This document shows, piece after piece, positions 6,292 through 14,579 of a DNA stretch of 39,014 bases (position 1 is its first letter; every line of letters begins with the position of its first letter). The translations under genes and the position numbers were made by a program. The DNA comes from Clostridiales bacterium. Lineage in GTDB: Bacteria; Bacillota; Clostridia; Lachnospirales; WQUN01. The DNA lies in NCBI GenBank assembly GCA_031263155.1, contig JAISGK010000095.1:1-39014 (forward strand), in the 5' to 3' direction. The notes below the pieces were generated by a model. The model saw nothing but the letters and a program-made list of their open reading frames with translations, ran no database searches and was not told the DNA's origin.

Positions 6292-6450
6292 CTCTAGACG
6301 TGCTTCTTTCGTAGGGGTGCGCAACCGCCCGACGGGCCTTTCCAGGCCTTAACAATATCGGGGAGCCGGACAAACTGTCGGGCGGCTCTTTTTGATCTGG
6401 CTATCGGGCGGCTGCCGATGCGGGCGCGCACTGCGCGCCCCTACGAAATC
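6292..6450. repeat. Composite repeat related to the MITE family, with nested hairpins
   Basis: It begins CTCTAGACGTGC, close to the MITE terminal repeat. A 17-bp inverted repeat (TTTCGTAGGGGTGCGCA near 6307 against TGCGCGCCCCTACGAAA ending near 6447, one mismatch) brackets it. Inside are an ACCGCCCGAC/GTCGGGCGG pair, GGCCT-TTCC-AGGCC, and a GAGCC/GGCTC stem followed by T5 near 6390. It fills most of the gap between the LexA-like gene and hisC. Confidence 0.6.
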
Positions 6451-6472
6451 ACACCCGCCTCATACCCATCAC

Positions 6473-6997
6473 TCAATACCAGCGGCACAGACCGATTACT
6501 TTGCCCATAGCGCGTTGCTCTGTTTCACTGATAAATTCTCGCGCGGTTATGGCGCCGTTATCGCGTACCGCTATTGTCTCGCCGGGGTTGAGCGGTGCTT
6601 TGGGGTCAATAATCAGTATATCTCCCACGCGTATGTCCAGCTCTGGCGCGCCAACGCCTACATGCGCCACATACGCGCCTTCGGGCACATAGTCCGCCGG
6701 CATGGCGTACCTGCCCACCTCCGCTGTGTGCTCATCGTCTATATACTCGACTATCGGCAAGCGAATCATACGATCCGAATTGCCTTCCACAAGCTCATAG
6801 GTTTTTTTCTTCTCTGCGGAACGGCGGATATATCCCTTACGTTCTAAAATATCTATATACGATTGCACAGTCGAGGTCGATTTCAGGTTAAACGCGGCGC
6901 CAATCTCGCGTATAGTGGGGGCGTAGCCTTTTTTATAAATAATGTGTTTTATAAAATCAAACACCCGTGCTTGTTTGTCTGTTAGCTTTTCGGGCAT
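6473..6997 (-). CDS. LexA-like repressor lacking the autocleavage site
   Basis: Residues 1-65 are a clear LexA winged helix (LTDKQARVFDFI, GYAPTIREIG, STSTVQSYIDILERKGYI). The C-terminal part aligns with the S24 domain: IRLPIVEY, MPADYVP, VGDILIIDP, GETIAV and the terminal MGKVIGL. The parts needed for self-cleavage are missing. There is no Ala-Gly in the cleavage loop, the GDSM segment with the catalytic serine reads GAPE, the ATVKRF lysine reads ITAREF, and the following strand region is shortened, so the protein is 174 residues rather than about 200. It should bind DNA and probably dimerise but not respond to RecA. The start ATG 6997 has GGAGAG at good spacing. No GAAC-N4-GTTC box was found upstream. 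It could be a dedicated repressor rather than the SOS regulator. Confidence 0.8.
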   Translation of the reverse strand: MPEKLTDKQARVFDFIKHIIYKKGYAPTIREIGAAFNLKSTSTVQSYIDILERKGYIRRSAEKKKTYELVEGNSDRMIRLPIVEYIDDEHTAEVGRYAMPADYVPEGAYVAHVGVGAPELDIRVGDILIIDPKAPLNPGETIAVRDNGAITAREFISETEQRAMGKVIGLCRWY

Positions 6998-7030
6998 AAG
7001 TACTCTCCAATTTTCTCTCTTATATGGTCG

Positions 7031-7114
7031 CTCTAAACGCGCGTTTTCACAAAAGGATTTTGACTTCGTAGGAGCGCGCCCCTACGAAAGTATACCCACT
7101 GAGCGCAGTGCCCG
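7031..7114. repeat. MITE-family copy (left end and centre)
   Basis: It begins CTCTAAACGCGCGTTTTCAC and continues with CGCGCCCCTACGAAAG and ATACCCACTGA, as in the complete element at 15432, but lacks the right terminal repeat. An internal stem TTCGTAGG/CCTACGAA could act as a 3' hairpin for potD, which stops at 7146 on the minus strand. It lies in the 5' region of the LexA-like gene. Confidence 0.65.
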
Positions 7115-7145
7115 CCACATTATTTTTATATTTATTGCCATTTGT

Positions 7146-8195
7146 TTACCATGAGGCCAAAACCTCTGTCCACACACGGTCATACTCACCTACAAAATCA
7201 CCTAGGTCATAAAAAACCTCACATCTATTATAAATCTCATCGTCAGGCCAGAAAGTGGGGTCGCTTGTCATTTCTTCCGGCAGCAGTTTTAACGTTTCGC
7301 TGTTGACAGTCGAAAAACCTATATATTCCACATTACGCAAACAGATTTCCGGGTCGCACAAAAAATCAATAAACTTTAGCGCTCCTTCTATATTTTTCGC
7401 GCCTTTTGGTACCACCATGGCGTCGAACCATACGTTGCTGCCCTCTTTTGGAACCGCGTACCCCAAATCCCTATTTTTTTCTATGCAATACAGGGCGTCG
7501 CCCGAGTATACAACAGCCAGCGCGGCCTCGCCGCCGATCATACTGTCGCGCACCGTATCGCCTACGATGGCTCGCACAAGGTCGCTTTGAGCGATTAGTT
7601 CGTCGCGCGCCTGGTTAAGCTCGCTCACGTCGCGTGTATTAAGCGAAAAGCCCAGCCGCTTAAGTGACACCCCTACAGTGTCGCGCATACTGTCGTACAT
7701 AAAAATCTGATTGGCGTATTTGTCGTTCCACAGTATATCCCAGCTATCAACAGGGTCATCCACCATAGACGTGTTGTACAATATGCCTACAGTGCCCCAC
7801 ACGTATGGTACGCTGTATTTATTTTCGGGGTCATACGCTAAATCTTTAAACCTGTCGTCAATGTTGGCGTAGTTGGGTATTTGGGATGTGTCAACAGTCT
7901 CCAGCAAGTCTTCCGCAATCATACGCTCTATCATATAGTCTGACGGGATGCACAAATCGTAGTTCACGCCGCCGCTTTTTATTTTGGCGTACATCTCCTC
8001 GTTGTTGGCGTAATAGTCGTATACCACCTCTATACCTGTTTTTTGAGTAAACATACTCAAAATATCCTCGTCAATGTACTCTCCCCAATTGTAAACGCTT
8101 ATGGAATTTTGCGACGTAGCCGAACCGCACGCGCTAACAAACAACAAAAGCGCGAGCAGGGCGATTGCAATCGTGACCGTTCTTCTATTTATCAA
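7146..8195 (-). CDS. potD: Spermidine/putrescine-binding lipoprotein
   Basis: This is the solute-binding subunit of a polyamine ABC importer, anchored outside the membrane. The signal peptide ends in a lipobox (LFVSACG, Cys23). The mature protein opens with ISVYNWGEYID, the typical PotD/PotF start, and has YDLCIPSDYMIERM, VPYVWGTVGILYN and a C-terminal FWPDDEIYNR-EVFYDLG. Its length of 349 is normal. The start is TTG 8195 with GGAGG just upstream; it overlaps the potC stop as TTGA. It is the last gene of potABCD. A MITE-like hairpin element follows the stop and may help termination. Confidence 0.95.
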   Translation of the reverse strand: MINRRTVTIAIALLALLLFVSACGSATSQNSISVYNWGEYIDEDILSMFTQKTGIEVVYDYYANNEEMYAKIKSGGVNYDLCIPSDYMIERMIAEDLLETVDTSQIPNYANIDDRFKDLAYDPENKYSVPYVWGTVGILYNTSMVDDPVDSWDILWNDKYANQIFMYDSMRDTVGVSLKRLGFSLNTRDVSELNQARDELIAQSDLVRAIVGDTVRDSMIGGEAALAVVYSGDALYCIEKNRDLGYAVPKEGSNVWFDAMVVPKGAKNIEGALKFIDFLCDPEICLRNVEYIGFSTVNSETLKLLPEEMTSDPTFWPDDEIYNRCEVFYDLGDFVGEYDRVWTEVLASW

Positions 8196-9010
8196 CTCTC
8201 TCCCTCCAATCCTAATCCGTTAGCCTTTTGTGCCTTTGATGGATCAAAGCTGTTTATCACATAAAGCAACAACAGCACCGCGACAAACATGATGGCGGAA
8301 AGCGCGTTTATTTTAGGATTAACGCCTCGGCGAGCCATAGAATATATAATGGTGGAAAGTGTGTTGTCGCCGTCACCCTTGGTAAAGTAGCTTACTATAA
8401 AGTCGTCCAGGCTCATGGTAAACGCCAGCATGGCGCCTGTGACTATTGCGGAGGTTATCTCCTGCAACACCACCTTAAAAAAACCTTTTATAGGAGTGCA
8501 GCCTAAATCCAACGCGGCCTCATACAAATTGGGATCCAGCTGTTTGAGCTTTGGCAAAACGGATAGGATTACGTAGGGTATGTTAAATGTAGTGTGGCTA
8601 ACAAGCAAGGTGCCGTATCCCAACTTTATACCCGGAAAAAAATGAAACAGGTATGTATATAACACAAGCAGAGACAGCCCCATAACTATATCAGGCATTA
8701 TAACGGGTATATTGGTAACGGCCAGCACAGTTTTTTTAAACGCGCCTCTCATAGAATGAATGCCAACAGCCGCCGCCGCACCGATTATAGTGGCCAGCAG
8801 CGCGGATAAAAACGCCAGCGACAGTGTCGTTGACAGAGCGCGTTGAATAGATTTATCGCGCAATAATTGAGCGTACCAGTCTAGCGTAAAGCCACCCCAT
8901 ACAGAGCGAGACCGCGACGCGTTAAACGAATAAACTATAAGAACGGCGATAGGCGCGTACATAAACAATAGCATGACCGCCAGATAAATTTTCTTGAGAA
9001 GACGGATCAA
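8192..9010 (-). CDS. potC: Polyamine ABC transporter permease PotC
   Basis: This inner-membrane permease subunit has 272 residues and six predicted helices. It begins with the MYAPIAVLIVYSFN segment typical of PotC. The cytoplasmic EAA loop that contacts PotA reads YEAALDLGCTPIKGFFKVVLQEI. The C-terminal MSLDDFIVSYF block is also characteristic. It starts with TTG 9010 (GGGGGAG upstream) and overlaps the potB stop, so all genes in this operon are tightly coupled. With PotB it forms the channel through which spermidine or putrescine from PotD is moved. Confidence 0.95.
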   Translation of the reverse strand: MIRLLKKIYLAVMLLFMYAPIAVLIVYSFNASRSRSVWGGFTLDWYAQLLRDKSIQRALSTTLSLAFLSALLATIIGAAAAVGIHSMRGAFKKTVLAVTNIPVIMPDIVMGLSLLVLYTYLFHFFPGIKLGYGTLLVSHTTFNIPYVILSVLPKLKQLDPNLYEAALDLGCTPIKGFFKVVLQEITSAIVTGAMLAFTMSLDDFIVSYFTKGDGDNTLSTIIYSMARRGVNPKINALSAIMFVAVLLLLYVINSFDPSKAQKANGLGLEGES

Positions 9011-9831
9011 AACAACGCTCCCCCCTCGCCGTCCTTATCTACCACTGTAAATATCGCGATGGACGTAAGTATCAAAACCATCAGCATAACAGACACCGCG
9101 CTTCCCAGGTTCCAGTTGCGCGACTCTGTAAACTGCCTCTCTATCATGTTGCCAATAAGCATGAATTGTGCCCCGCCCAATAGTTTAGAGATAATAAACG
9201 TTGTGACAGAAGGCATAAACACCATTGTAACCCCAGAGACCACGCCAGGAATCGACAAAGGAAATACTACGCGCAAAAAGACCGTCCTTCCGTTTGCGCC
9301 CAAATCTTGCGCGGCCTCTATGATACTGCTATCCATCTTTTTCATCACGGTATGAATCGGCAGAATCATAAAGGGCAAAAAGTTGTATACCATGCCCAGC
9401 ACGACCGCTTTGTCCGTGTACAGAATCCGCGCCTCGGGTAAGGATAGCAGGCGCAAAAGGCTATTGATAAACCCGTTTCGCTCCAAAATCGACAGCCACG
9501 AATAGGTGCGCAACAAAAAATTCATCCACATGGGCACAAGAAACAGAAATAGTAGAAAACCTTTTGACGCATACTCCCTGCTTGCCATTATGTACGCTAT
9601 GGGGTAGCCCAGCGCGAAGCATATCACCGTGCAGACAAACGCCAGCCAGATGGATCTCCACAAAGCCAACAGGTAAGATGGGGTCAGCGCCTGTTTATAA
9701 TTGGCCCACGAAAAAATCAACTTCCCGTCAACCTCTACAGTAAGGCTGTAATAAACCACCAACCCTATGGGGATGATGATAAATACCAAGGCCCATATCA
9801 GATATGGCAAAGACAGATATCGCGTTTTCAT
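9007..9831 (-). CDS. potB: Polyamine ABC transporter permease PotB
   Basis: This permease subunit pairs with PotC. It has 274 residues and six hydrophobic segments, starting LPYLIWALVFIIIPIGLVVYYS. LVPMWMNFLLRTYSWLSIL is the family hallmark, as is the EAA loop IEAAQDLGANGRTVFLRVVFPLS. The ATG at 9831 lies 5 bp after the potA stop, and its 3' end overlaps potC. The protein is complete, with no odd features. Confidence 0.95.
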   Translation of the reverse strand: MKTRYLSLPYLIWALVFIIIPIGLVVYYSLTVEVDGKLIFSWANYKQALTPSYLLALWRSIWLAFVCTVICFALGYPIAYIMASREYASKGFLLFLFLVPMWMNFLLRTYSWLSILERNGFINSLLRLLSLPEARILYTDKAVVLGMVYNFLPFMILPIHTVMKKMDSSIIEAAQDLGANGRTVFLRVVFPLSIPGVVSGVTMVFMPSVTTFIISKLLGGAQFMLIGNMIERQFTESRNWNLGSAVSVMLMVLILTSIAIFTVVDKDGEGGALF

Positions 9832-9836
9832 GGCGG

Positions 9837-10997
9837 TTAATGGGTTGCCGAACTGGCGGCGACACCAACGGGCATGGTATATACGCCACGCTCGGCGTTC
9901 GACAGCCCCGCGCGCTCTACCAACGTTTCAGGTAACGCGTCTATGAACGAGTACTCGCTCTTGCGCATTACATGTATGAGATCGGGAGCGATGCGCATAC
10001 CCACCTCTTGACCCGATTGGGACATAACGGTACTATGCGCCTTCCACACAAAACCCGCGCTTTCTATCAGCATTTCGTAGTGAACGCCTTTAAAGGTAAC
10101 GTTGCGCACCACTCCGGCGAGGTTATCCCCGCCCGGCGCCACAATGGCAATGTCTTCGGGGCGTATAACGATGTCCACCGCCTCATCACGCGCAAAACCT
10201 TTATCGACACACACAAAATTTTTACCGGCAAATTCAACCCAAAAGTCATCGCGCATTACACCGTCCAAAATATTGTTTTCACCAATAAATTTTGCCACAA
10301 AGACATTTTGGGGCTCATTGTAAATATCCTCTGGCCTGCCCATCTGCTGAATAACACCGGCGTTCATTACACAAATGGTATCGCTCATGGTCAACGCTTC
10401 TTCCTGATCGTGCGTGACGTATATAAAGGTAATACCCAGTTTTTTTTGCATATTTTTCAATTCCATTTGCATTTCTTTGCGCAGCTTGAGATCCAACGCA
10501 CCCAATGGTTCGTCCAAAAGAAGAACGGAAGGTTCATTGACTAGCGCGCGGGCAATCGCTACACGCTGCTGCTGACCACCCGAAAGCGATGTAACCTGGC
10601 GCTTGTCGTAGCCGCTCAAATTAACCAATTTGAGCATTTCCTCAATCCTGCGCTTTATATAACGACTGTCGGCCTTTTTGATCTTAAGCCCGAAAGCTAT
10701 ATTTTCAGCCACATTCATATTGGGAAACAACGCATATTTTTGAAACACCGTGTTGACCTGACGTTTATACGGCGGCAGATTAAGTATGCTCTTGCCGTCG
10801 AAAATTACATCACCGCGCGTGGGCCGCTCAAAACCGCCTATAATGCGAAGTGTGGTGGTTTTGCCACAGCCACTGGGACCCAAAAGCGTCAGAAACTCAT
10901 TCCTGCGAATGAATAGGTTGATATTCGAAAGGACAGTGCTCGTACCGAATGTCTTTTCGATGTCAACAAGATCAATCAAGTGTTCCCGTTCGTTCAT
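9837..10997 (-). CDS. potA: Polyamine ABC transporter ATPase PotA
   Basis: This cytoplasmic ATPase powers the PotBC channel. Seen in order: Walker [11 protein letters not shown]-loop [12 protein letters not shown], signature [15 protein letters not shown], Walker [12 protein letters not shown], the switch His in [10 protein letters not shown], and a C-terminal TOBE-type domain ([12 protein letters not shown]) from about residue 280. The 386 residues make a slightly long member because of a low-complexity tail after the TOBE domain. The ATG at 10997 follows a GGGGGGG ribosome binding site. It is the first gene of potABCD and has a near-consensus promoter. Such ATPases are usually specific for their own permeases, so it should not be assumed to serve the sugar importer elsewhere in this window. 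Confidence 0.95.
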   Translation of the reverse strand: MNEREHLIDLVDIEKTFGTSTVLSNINLFIRRNEFLTLLGPSGCGKTTTLRIIGGFERPTRGDVIFDGKSILNLPPYKRQVNTVFQKYALFPNMNVAENIAFGLKIKKADSRYIKRRIEEMLKLVNLSGYDKRQVTSLSGGQQQRVAIARALVNEPSVLLLDEPLGALDLKLRKEMQMELKNMQKKLGITFIYVTHDQEEALTMSDTICVMNAGVIQQMGRPEDIYNEPQNVFVAKFIGENNILDGVMRDDFWVEFAGKNFVCVDKGFARDEAVDIVIRPEDIAIVAPGGDNLAGVVRNVTFKGVHYEMLIESAGFVWKAHSTVMSQSGQEVGMRIAPDLIHVMRKSEYSFIDALPETLVERAGLSNAERGVYTMPVGVAASSATH

Positions 10998-11038
10998 TTA
11001 TCAGCCCCCCCGTTTAAATATTAATTAACAGCACGACG

Positions 11039-11067
11039 ATTATACTGTTTTTTTGGCGGCATGTAAA
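11039..11067 (-). promoter_or_regulatory. Near-consensus promoter of potABCD
   Basis: On the minus strand, TTTACA (11067-11062) and a perfect TATAAT (11044-11039) are separated by exactly 17 bp, and the -10 box lies 41 bp before the potA ATG. No operator-like palindrome is evident. Confidence 0.8.
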
Positions 11068-11108
11068 TAATTTTATTGCGCCGGGCGCGATCCGCTCTGA
11101 TCCGCCCA

Positions 11109-12050
11109 TCACATATCATCATATTGCGCGTTGTCGCCCGATAAAGTTTTTTTTGTGGAAATATCTATTATGTCAGCTTCTGTGTTTCGCTCCAGAGCAT
11201 TAGTGTTTTGCGCAGACGCGTTTTTTTCTGGGAAATGTAAAAAACTTGAAGGCTCTTGGGCGCTGTCCACACTAGAATCATCATCGGCGGTGGTCGCGTC
11301 CAAATTGTCGCCGCCATCATAGGGAATCGCGGCGCTTTTGACTATTTCTTGCTGTTCCGCAAAGGCCGAAAATGAGCGTATGTGATCACGCAGACCATCC
11401 AATACCTCCAAAAGCTGTTTTAGCCAAGCTTGCAGCCGAAGGAGCGACTCGGCCTCTAAATCGGAGTATTGCCGTATATCATCCGCAAGGGCGGATATAT
11501 GATGTGCGGACTGGCCTATTTTTTCTATAAAACTGTTTACCTCGTTAATTTGTTTTAAGCTGTCTTTTAGCAACCGACGCAGCTCTATAAAGGCGGATCG
11601 CGCAAGCCTGGAGGTAACCCCCGCTTTGGCCGCTATGTCACGCGCGTTTTCGGCAAAATTGTCATTACGCGCAGCCTTAAACGTTTGCGGCATATCTATC
11701 GATAAATCAGCGTTTCGAGCGCGTTTGGCCGCGACTCGCAGTTCGACCGCAGCAAGGGCGTGAAGGTTGGCGGCAAAGGCGGTGTCTTCCGCGTATTGCG
11801 CTATGTTGGACACGCCGTCGGCAAAATGCTTTATAGCATCAAGCGACTGAACCAGCTTGGCGAGATACTGTTGATCTCCCGTTTGCGCCGCGCCTGTAGA
11901 ATTATCCAAAAATGTCGAACCAAAAGCAAGTGAATCGTCATCCATTATATCTTTTGATTTTTCGACAATCGTTTTATAGAATTGAATCTGTTGGTCTGTT
12001 TTGTCACACGCAAGTTTTATATTATCTATCAAAGCAGCTAACCGTTCCAT
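11109..12050 (-). CDS. Cytoplasmic helical protein resembling a degenerate MCP signalling domain
   Basis: The open frame begins at 12149, but the only good ribosome binding site (GGAG, 8 nt spacing) precedes the ATG at 12050, giving about 313 residues starting MERLAALIDNIKLACDKTDQ. Residues from about 80 to 235 are long helices with heptad character. The segment AEDTAFAANLHALAAVELRVAAKRA, followed later by FAENARDIAAKAGVTSRLA, is laid out like the hairpin tip of chemoreceptors (QTNLLALNAAIEAARAGE, then FAVVAEEVRKLA), but the core residues are changed. There is no transmembrane helix. The last 90 residues are acidic, disordered-looking and Ser/Asp/Asn rich. It may be a soluble receptor-like or scaffold protein; chemotaxis function is doubtful given the substitutions. 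Confidence 0.6.
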   Translation of the reverse strand: MERLAALIDNIKLACDKTDQQIQFYKTIVEKSKDIMDDDSLAFGSTFLDNSTGAAQTGDQQYLAKLVQSLDAIKHFADGVSNIAQYAEDTAFAANLHALAAVELRVAAKRARNADLSIDMPQTFKAARNDNFAENARDIAAKAGVTSRLARSAFIELRRLLKDSLKQINEVNSFIEKIGQSAHHISALADDIRQYSDLEAESLLRLQAWLKQLLEVLDGLRDHIRSFSAFAEQQEIVKSAAIPYDGGDNLDATTADDDSSVDSAQEPSSFLHFPEKNASAQNTNALERNTEADIIDISTKKTLSGDNAQYDDM

Positions 12051-12185
12051 TAATTCAGCTCCACTGTTTACGTATAGTGATAATATGCCCTTGCAAGCAA
12101 CAAAAAAAACCTCCCTCAATTTATGGGTTGTGGGAGGATGACAAAACATTCTATATCTATCCTAATTCCATATCTTTTCTTTTCT

Positions 12186-12776
12186 CTATGCTATAAGAAT
12201 CAACTTAAGCATACCAAGCAATGATCTTGCGTCTTCGTTAAATCTGGCGCGCAGGTTGAGACATTTAATAAGAAATTCCATGTCTTCTGTATTCATAGAT
12301 TCGAGCGAGGTGTTTTGCTCATCACTAAGAGCGCTTATTTGGGTACGCGCTATATCCAAAATGGGTTTTGGGTGGCTCGCGGCGTCTAACGCGTCAGACT
12401 GCAAATCGTCGGGGTTCGCCGACGACGTAGGGTTATCGCTGTGTACCGCCAGGATGAGAGCTTTGTACCCCACTTCTGACAAAAAATCCTCAATTTCGGC
12501 GTCTGTTATGGCCTTCTTTTCGTCTGAGCGACCGGTCAGCCAGCGGGGATCAACACCCGCTATATCCGCAAACGCGGTTACTATTTTTGCCGATATGCTA
12601 CCAAGCCGACATGCTCTATCCACTGTAGACTTCGTGATCAACGCCCGTTTGCATACCTCGTCGCGAACCTCTTTAGACATTGCCTTCCATACTTCTTTAG
12701 CGCGCTCTTTGCTTTTTTGCCGGCCTTTGCTTATGTCGGTTTGTTTCAACTTAGAATAAATCTCGTGGCTAATCAT
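12186..12776 (-). CDS. Putative XRE-like DNA-binding protein
   Basis: The frame opens at a TTG (12788), but GGGAGG just before the ATG at 12776 fixes the start at MISHEIYSKLKQTDISKGRQ. The product is about 196 residues. Around residues 35-90, VRDEVCKRALITKSTVDRACRLGSISAKIVTAFADIAGVDPRWLTGRSDE has the helix-turn-helix spacing and the closing WLTGRSDE typical of XRE/Cro-type regulators. The C-terminal half is acidic and helical and has no recognised domain. It lies 136 bp upstream of the MCP-like gene on the same strand, so both may be cotranscribed. The DNA-binding role is likely; the target is unknown. Confidence 0.6.
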   Translation of the reverse strand: MISHEIYSKLKQTDISKGRQKSKERAKEVWKAMSKEVRDEVCKRALITKSTVDRACRLGSISAKIVTAFADIAGVDPRWLTGRSDEKKAITDAEIEDFLSEVGYKALILAVHSDNPTSSANPDDLQSDALDAASHPKPILDIARTQISALSDEQNTSLESMNTEDMEFLIKCLNLRARFNEDARSLLGMLKLILIA

Positions 12777-12817
12777 ACGCCCTCCCAATTACTATTTTCG
12801 CTTAAAACAACGTTTGT

Positions 12818-13600
12818 TTATAATTTAAGCAGTCTTATCGCGTTAGCCGCCAATATCAATTCCATCTCGCGCGAGGTCAGGTTAAGCGCGTAAAGCCGCT
12901 CTAATTCTTCTTTCGGGTTCCACATGGGGTAGTCTGTACCAAATAGCACGCGTTCCGCGCCATACACACGTATCAATTCTTTTGCCCTTCTATTGCCCAA
13001 AAACATTATGGAGCTGGAGACATCCACATAACAACGCTTATTCTCCAAAAACTCCCTCGCCAAATCCCACAGTGACCACCCGCCAAAATGCGCCGCTATG
13101 ACGGTGAGGCGTGGAAACATGTCGCACACCCGCGCCACGCGCCTGGGATGGCTCCACTGGTAACGATAGTCGCCGGCGTGGATAATAACGGGCAATTTAC
13201 CCTCCATACGAGCATACATTGGTAACATACGATCATCATCGATATTAAACGACTGAAAATCCGGGTGCAGTTTAACGCCTTTAAGCCCAAGCGCTTGTAT
13301 GCGTTCTATCTCATTTGCGTCGTAGTCGGCGTGTACCGAGCCAAAGCCTGTAAAACGTTCTGGATGGGCTGCGGCCACACCAGAAATATAATCGTTAATG
13401 CTGGCAACCTGTGACGCCGTTTGAGCGGCAGAAAATATCACAAAACGGTCAATGCCAGCTTCATCGCCCAGGGAGATGAGATTGTCAGGTGTACCGGAGC
13501 ATGAACAGTGGATAGGTATTTTATAAAAGTCGCCGATGCTTTTAACTGCTTTTTCGGCAATTTTGTCAGGATAAACATGTGCATGAAAGTCAATTATCAT
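12818..13600 (-). CDS. Metal-dependent amidohydrolase (amidohydrolase-2 type TIM barrel)
   Basis: This 260-residue member of the ACMSD/amidohydrolase-2 group has most of the expected metal and catalytic ligands: HAH at residues 6-8 (DFHAHVYPD), GVKLHPDF in the middle, VIIHAG, VIAAHFGG, and Asp in LFGTDYPMW near the C-terminus. Enzymes of this group hydrolyse or decarboxylate small carboxylates, and the substrate cannot be told from sequence. The start ATG 13600 begins with the metal motif, normal for the family. It is transcribed away from the deacetylase at 13752 and has no obvious pathway neighbours. Confidence 0.88.
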   Translation of the reverse strand: MIIDFHAHVYPDKIAEKAVKSIGDFYKIPIHCSCSGTPDNLISLGDEAGIDRFVIFSAAQTASQVASINDYISGVAAAHPERFTGFGSVHADYDANEIERIQALGLKGVKLHPDFQSFNIDDDRMLPMYARMEGKLPVIIHAGDYRYQWSHPRRVARVCDMFPRLTVIAAHFGGWSLWDLAREFLENKRCYVDVSSSIMFLGNRRAKELIRVYGAERVLFGTDYPMWNPKEELERLYALNLTSREMELILAANAIRLLKL

Positions 13601-13751
13601 CCGGTATCCTCTTATTTTAAAAGCTATTTACAACTTAAGGTAATTATACCGTATTATCTCAAAATATGCAATAGTTTATGATATATATTCTGTATTTTTT
13701 TAATTTATTAATATATTTGTAGCGTTCTATATGTTAAAGGGGCTAATTTAT

Positions 13752-14543
13752 ATGTTCAATCGACACATGAGTATAATTTTAGGCTATTACTTTGTTATGT
13801 TGTTTTCTTTAACGTATGGCTTGCTGTATGTTAAAAGTGACAAGATCTTCGGCGTGGCGCTCCCCATCCTAGCATATCACAACATTGTCACCCAGCCCGG
13901 CGACAAATTAAATACTAACGTTAATGATTTAAGGCGCGATTTGGAAAATTATAAAAGACGTGGTTATGAAACGATATTCTTTGACGAATTGATAGCCTTT
14001 TGCAATGGCGAAAGGGATCTGCCGCGCAAAACATTGATGATCACCTTTGACGATGGCTATTGGTCTAACTATTCGCTCGCGTATCCCATTTTGCGACAAC
14101 TTGGCATGAAAGCGACCATCTTTATTGTGGGATGCAACGTAGGCAGAACGACGGATTGCGTAACCAAACAGCCGATTATAAAACACTTTGGAGACAAAGA
14201 GATAAAAGAAATGCTTGCGAGCGGGGTGATAGACATTCAAATGCATACCTATAATTTACATAGAGAGAATTTCAACATGCTTTCCATTTTTGACATGATG
14301 TCCGCCGATCGATATACGGAGTATGTAAAAAACGACATTTTTGCCATACATCGTTACATAGAAAATCTTGGAGGCGCGCCGGTAGCGTTAGCTTATCCAT
14401 ACGGTAAGTACAGTGAGCGCGCAGAAAAAGCTCTTACGGACGCGGGCTTGCAAGTCACATTGACAAGCGAGCGCGGCATAAACAGAATTTACCGTCGCGC
14501 GGAATGTCTTTTTGGGTTAAAAAGATTGTTCCCCGAGGAATAA
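13752..14543 (+). CDS. NodB-type polysaccharide deacetylase, membrane-anchored
   Basis: The frame opens at 13731, but AAAGGGG 9 nt before ATG 13752 supports the later start, MFNRHMSIILGYYFV. The first 30 residues form an uncleaved-looking signal anchor (MSIILGYYFVMLFSLTYGLLYV). The domain has LPILAYHNI, the metal/base motif TFDDGYWSNY, HTYNLH (the H-x-x-x-H metal ligands, with one residue changed from the classical HSxxHP) and AYPYG. It probably removes N- or O-acetyl groups from an extracellular glycan or peptidoglycan; the substrate is not evident. SDR gene 14580 follows after 36 bp and may share the transcript. Confidence 0.88.
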   Translation: MFNRHMSIILGYYFVMLFSLTYGLLYVKSDKIFGVALPILAYHNIVTQPGDKLNTNVNDLRRDLENYKRRGYETIFFDELIAFCNGERDLPRKTLMITFDDGYWSNYSLAYPILRQLGMKATIFIVGCNVGRTTDCVTKQPIIKHFGDKEIKEMLASGVIDIQMHTYNLHRENFNMLSIFDMMSADRYTEYVKNDIFAIHRYIENLGGAPVALAYPYGKYSERAEKALTDAGLQVTLTSERGINRIYRRAECLFGLKRLFPEE

Positions 14544-14579
14544 TATATGCTGTGATATATTATTTGAGAGGGAGATATT

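Noticed and set aside
6362-6391. Plus-strand terminator (GAGCC/GGCTC stem plus T5)
   Set aside because: No plus-strand gene precedes it; it belongs to the composite repeat.
6292-6472. T-box or other riboswitch upstream of hisC-aroA
   Set aside because: The conserved T-box sequence is absent and the structure is explained by the repeat element.
9837-10997. PotA as the ATPase of the sugar importer
   Set aside because: It is the first gene of a complete potABCD operon, and its family is dedicated to polyamines.
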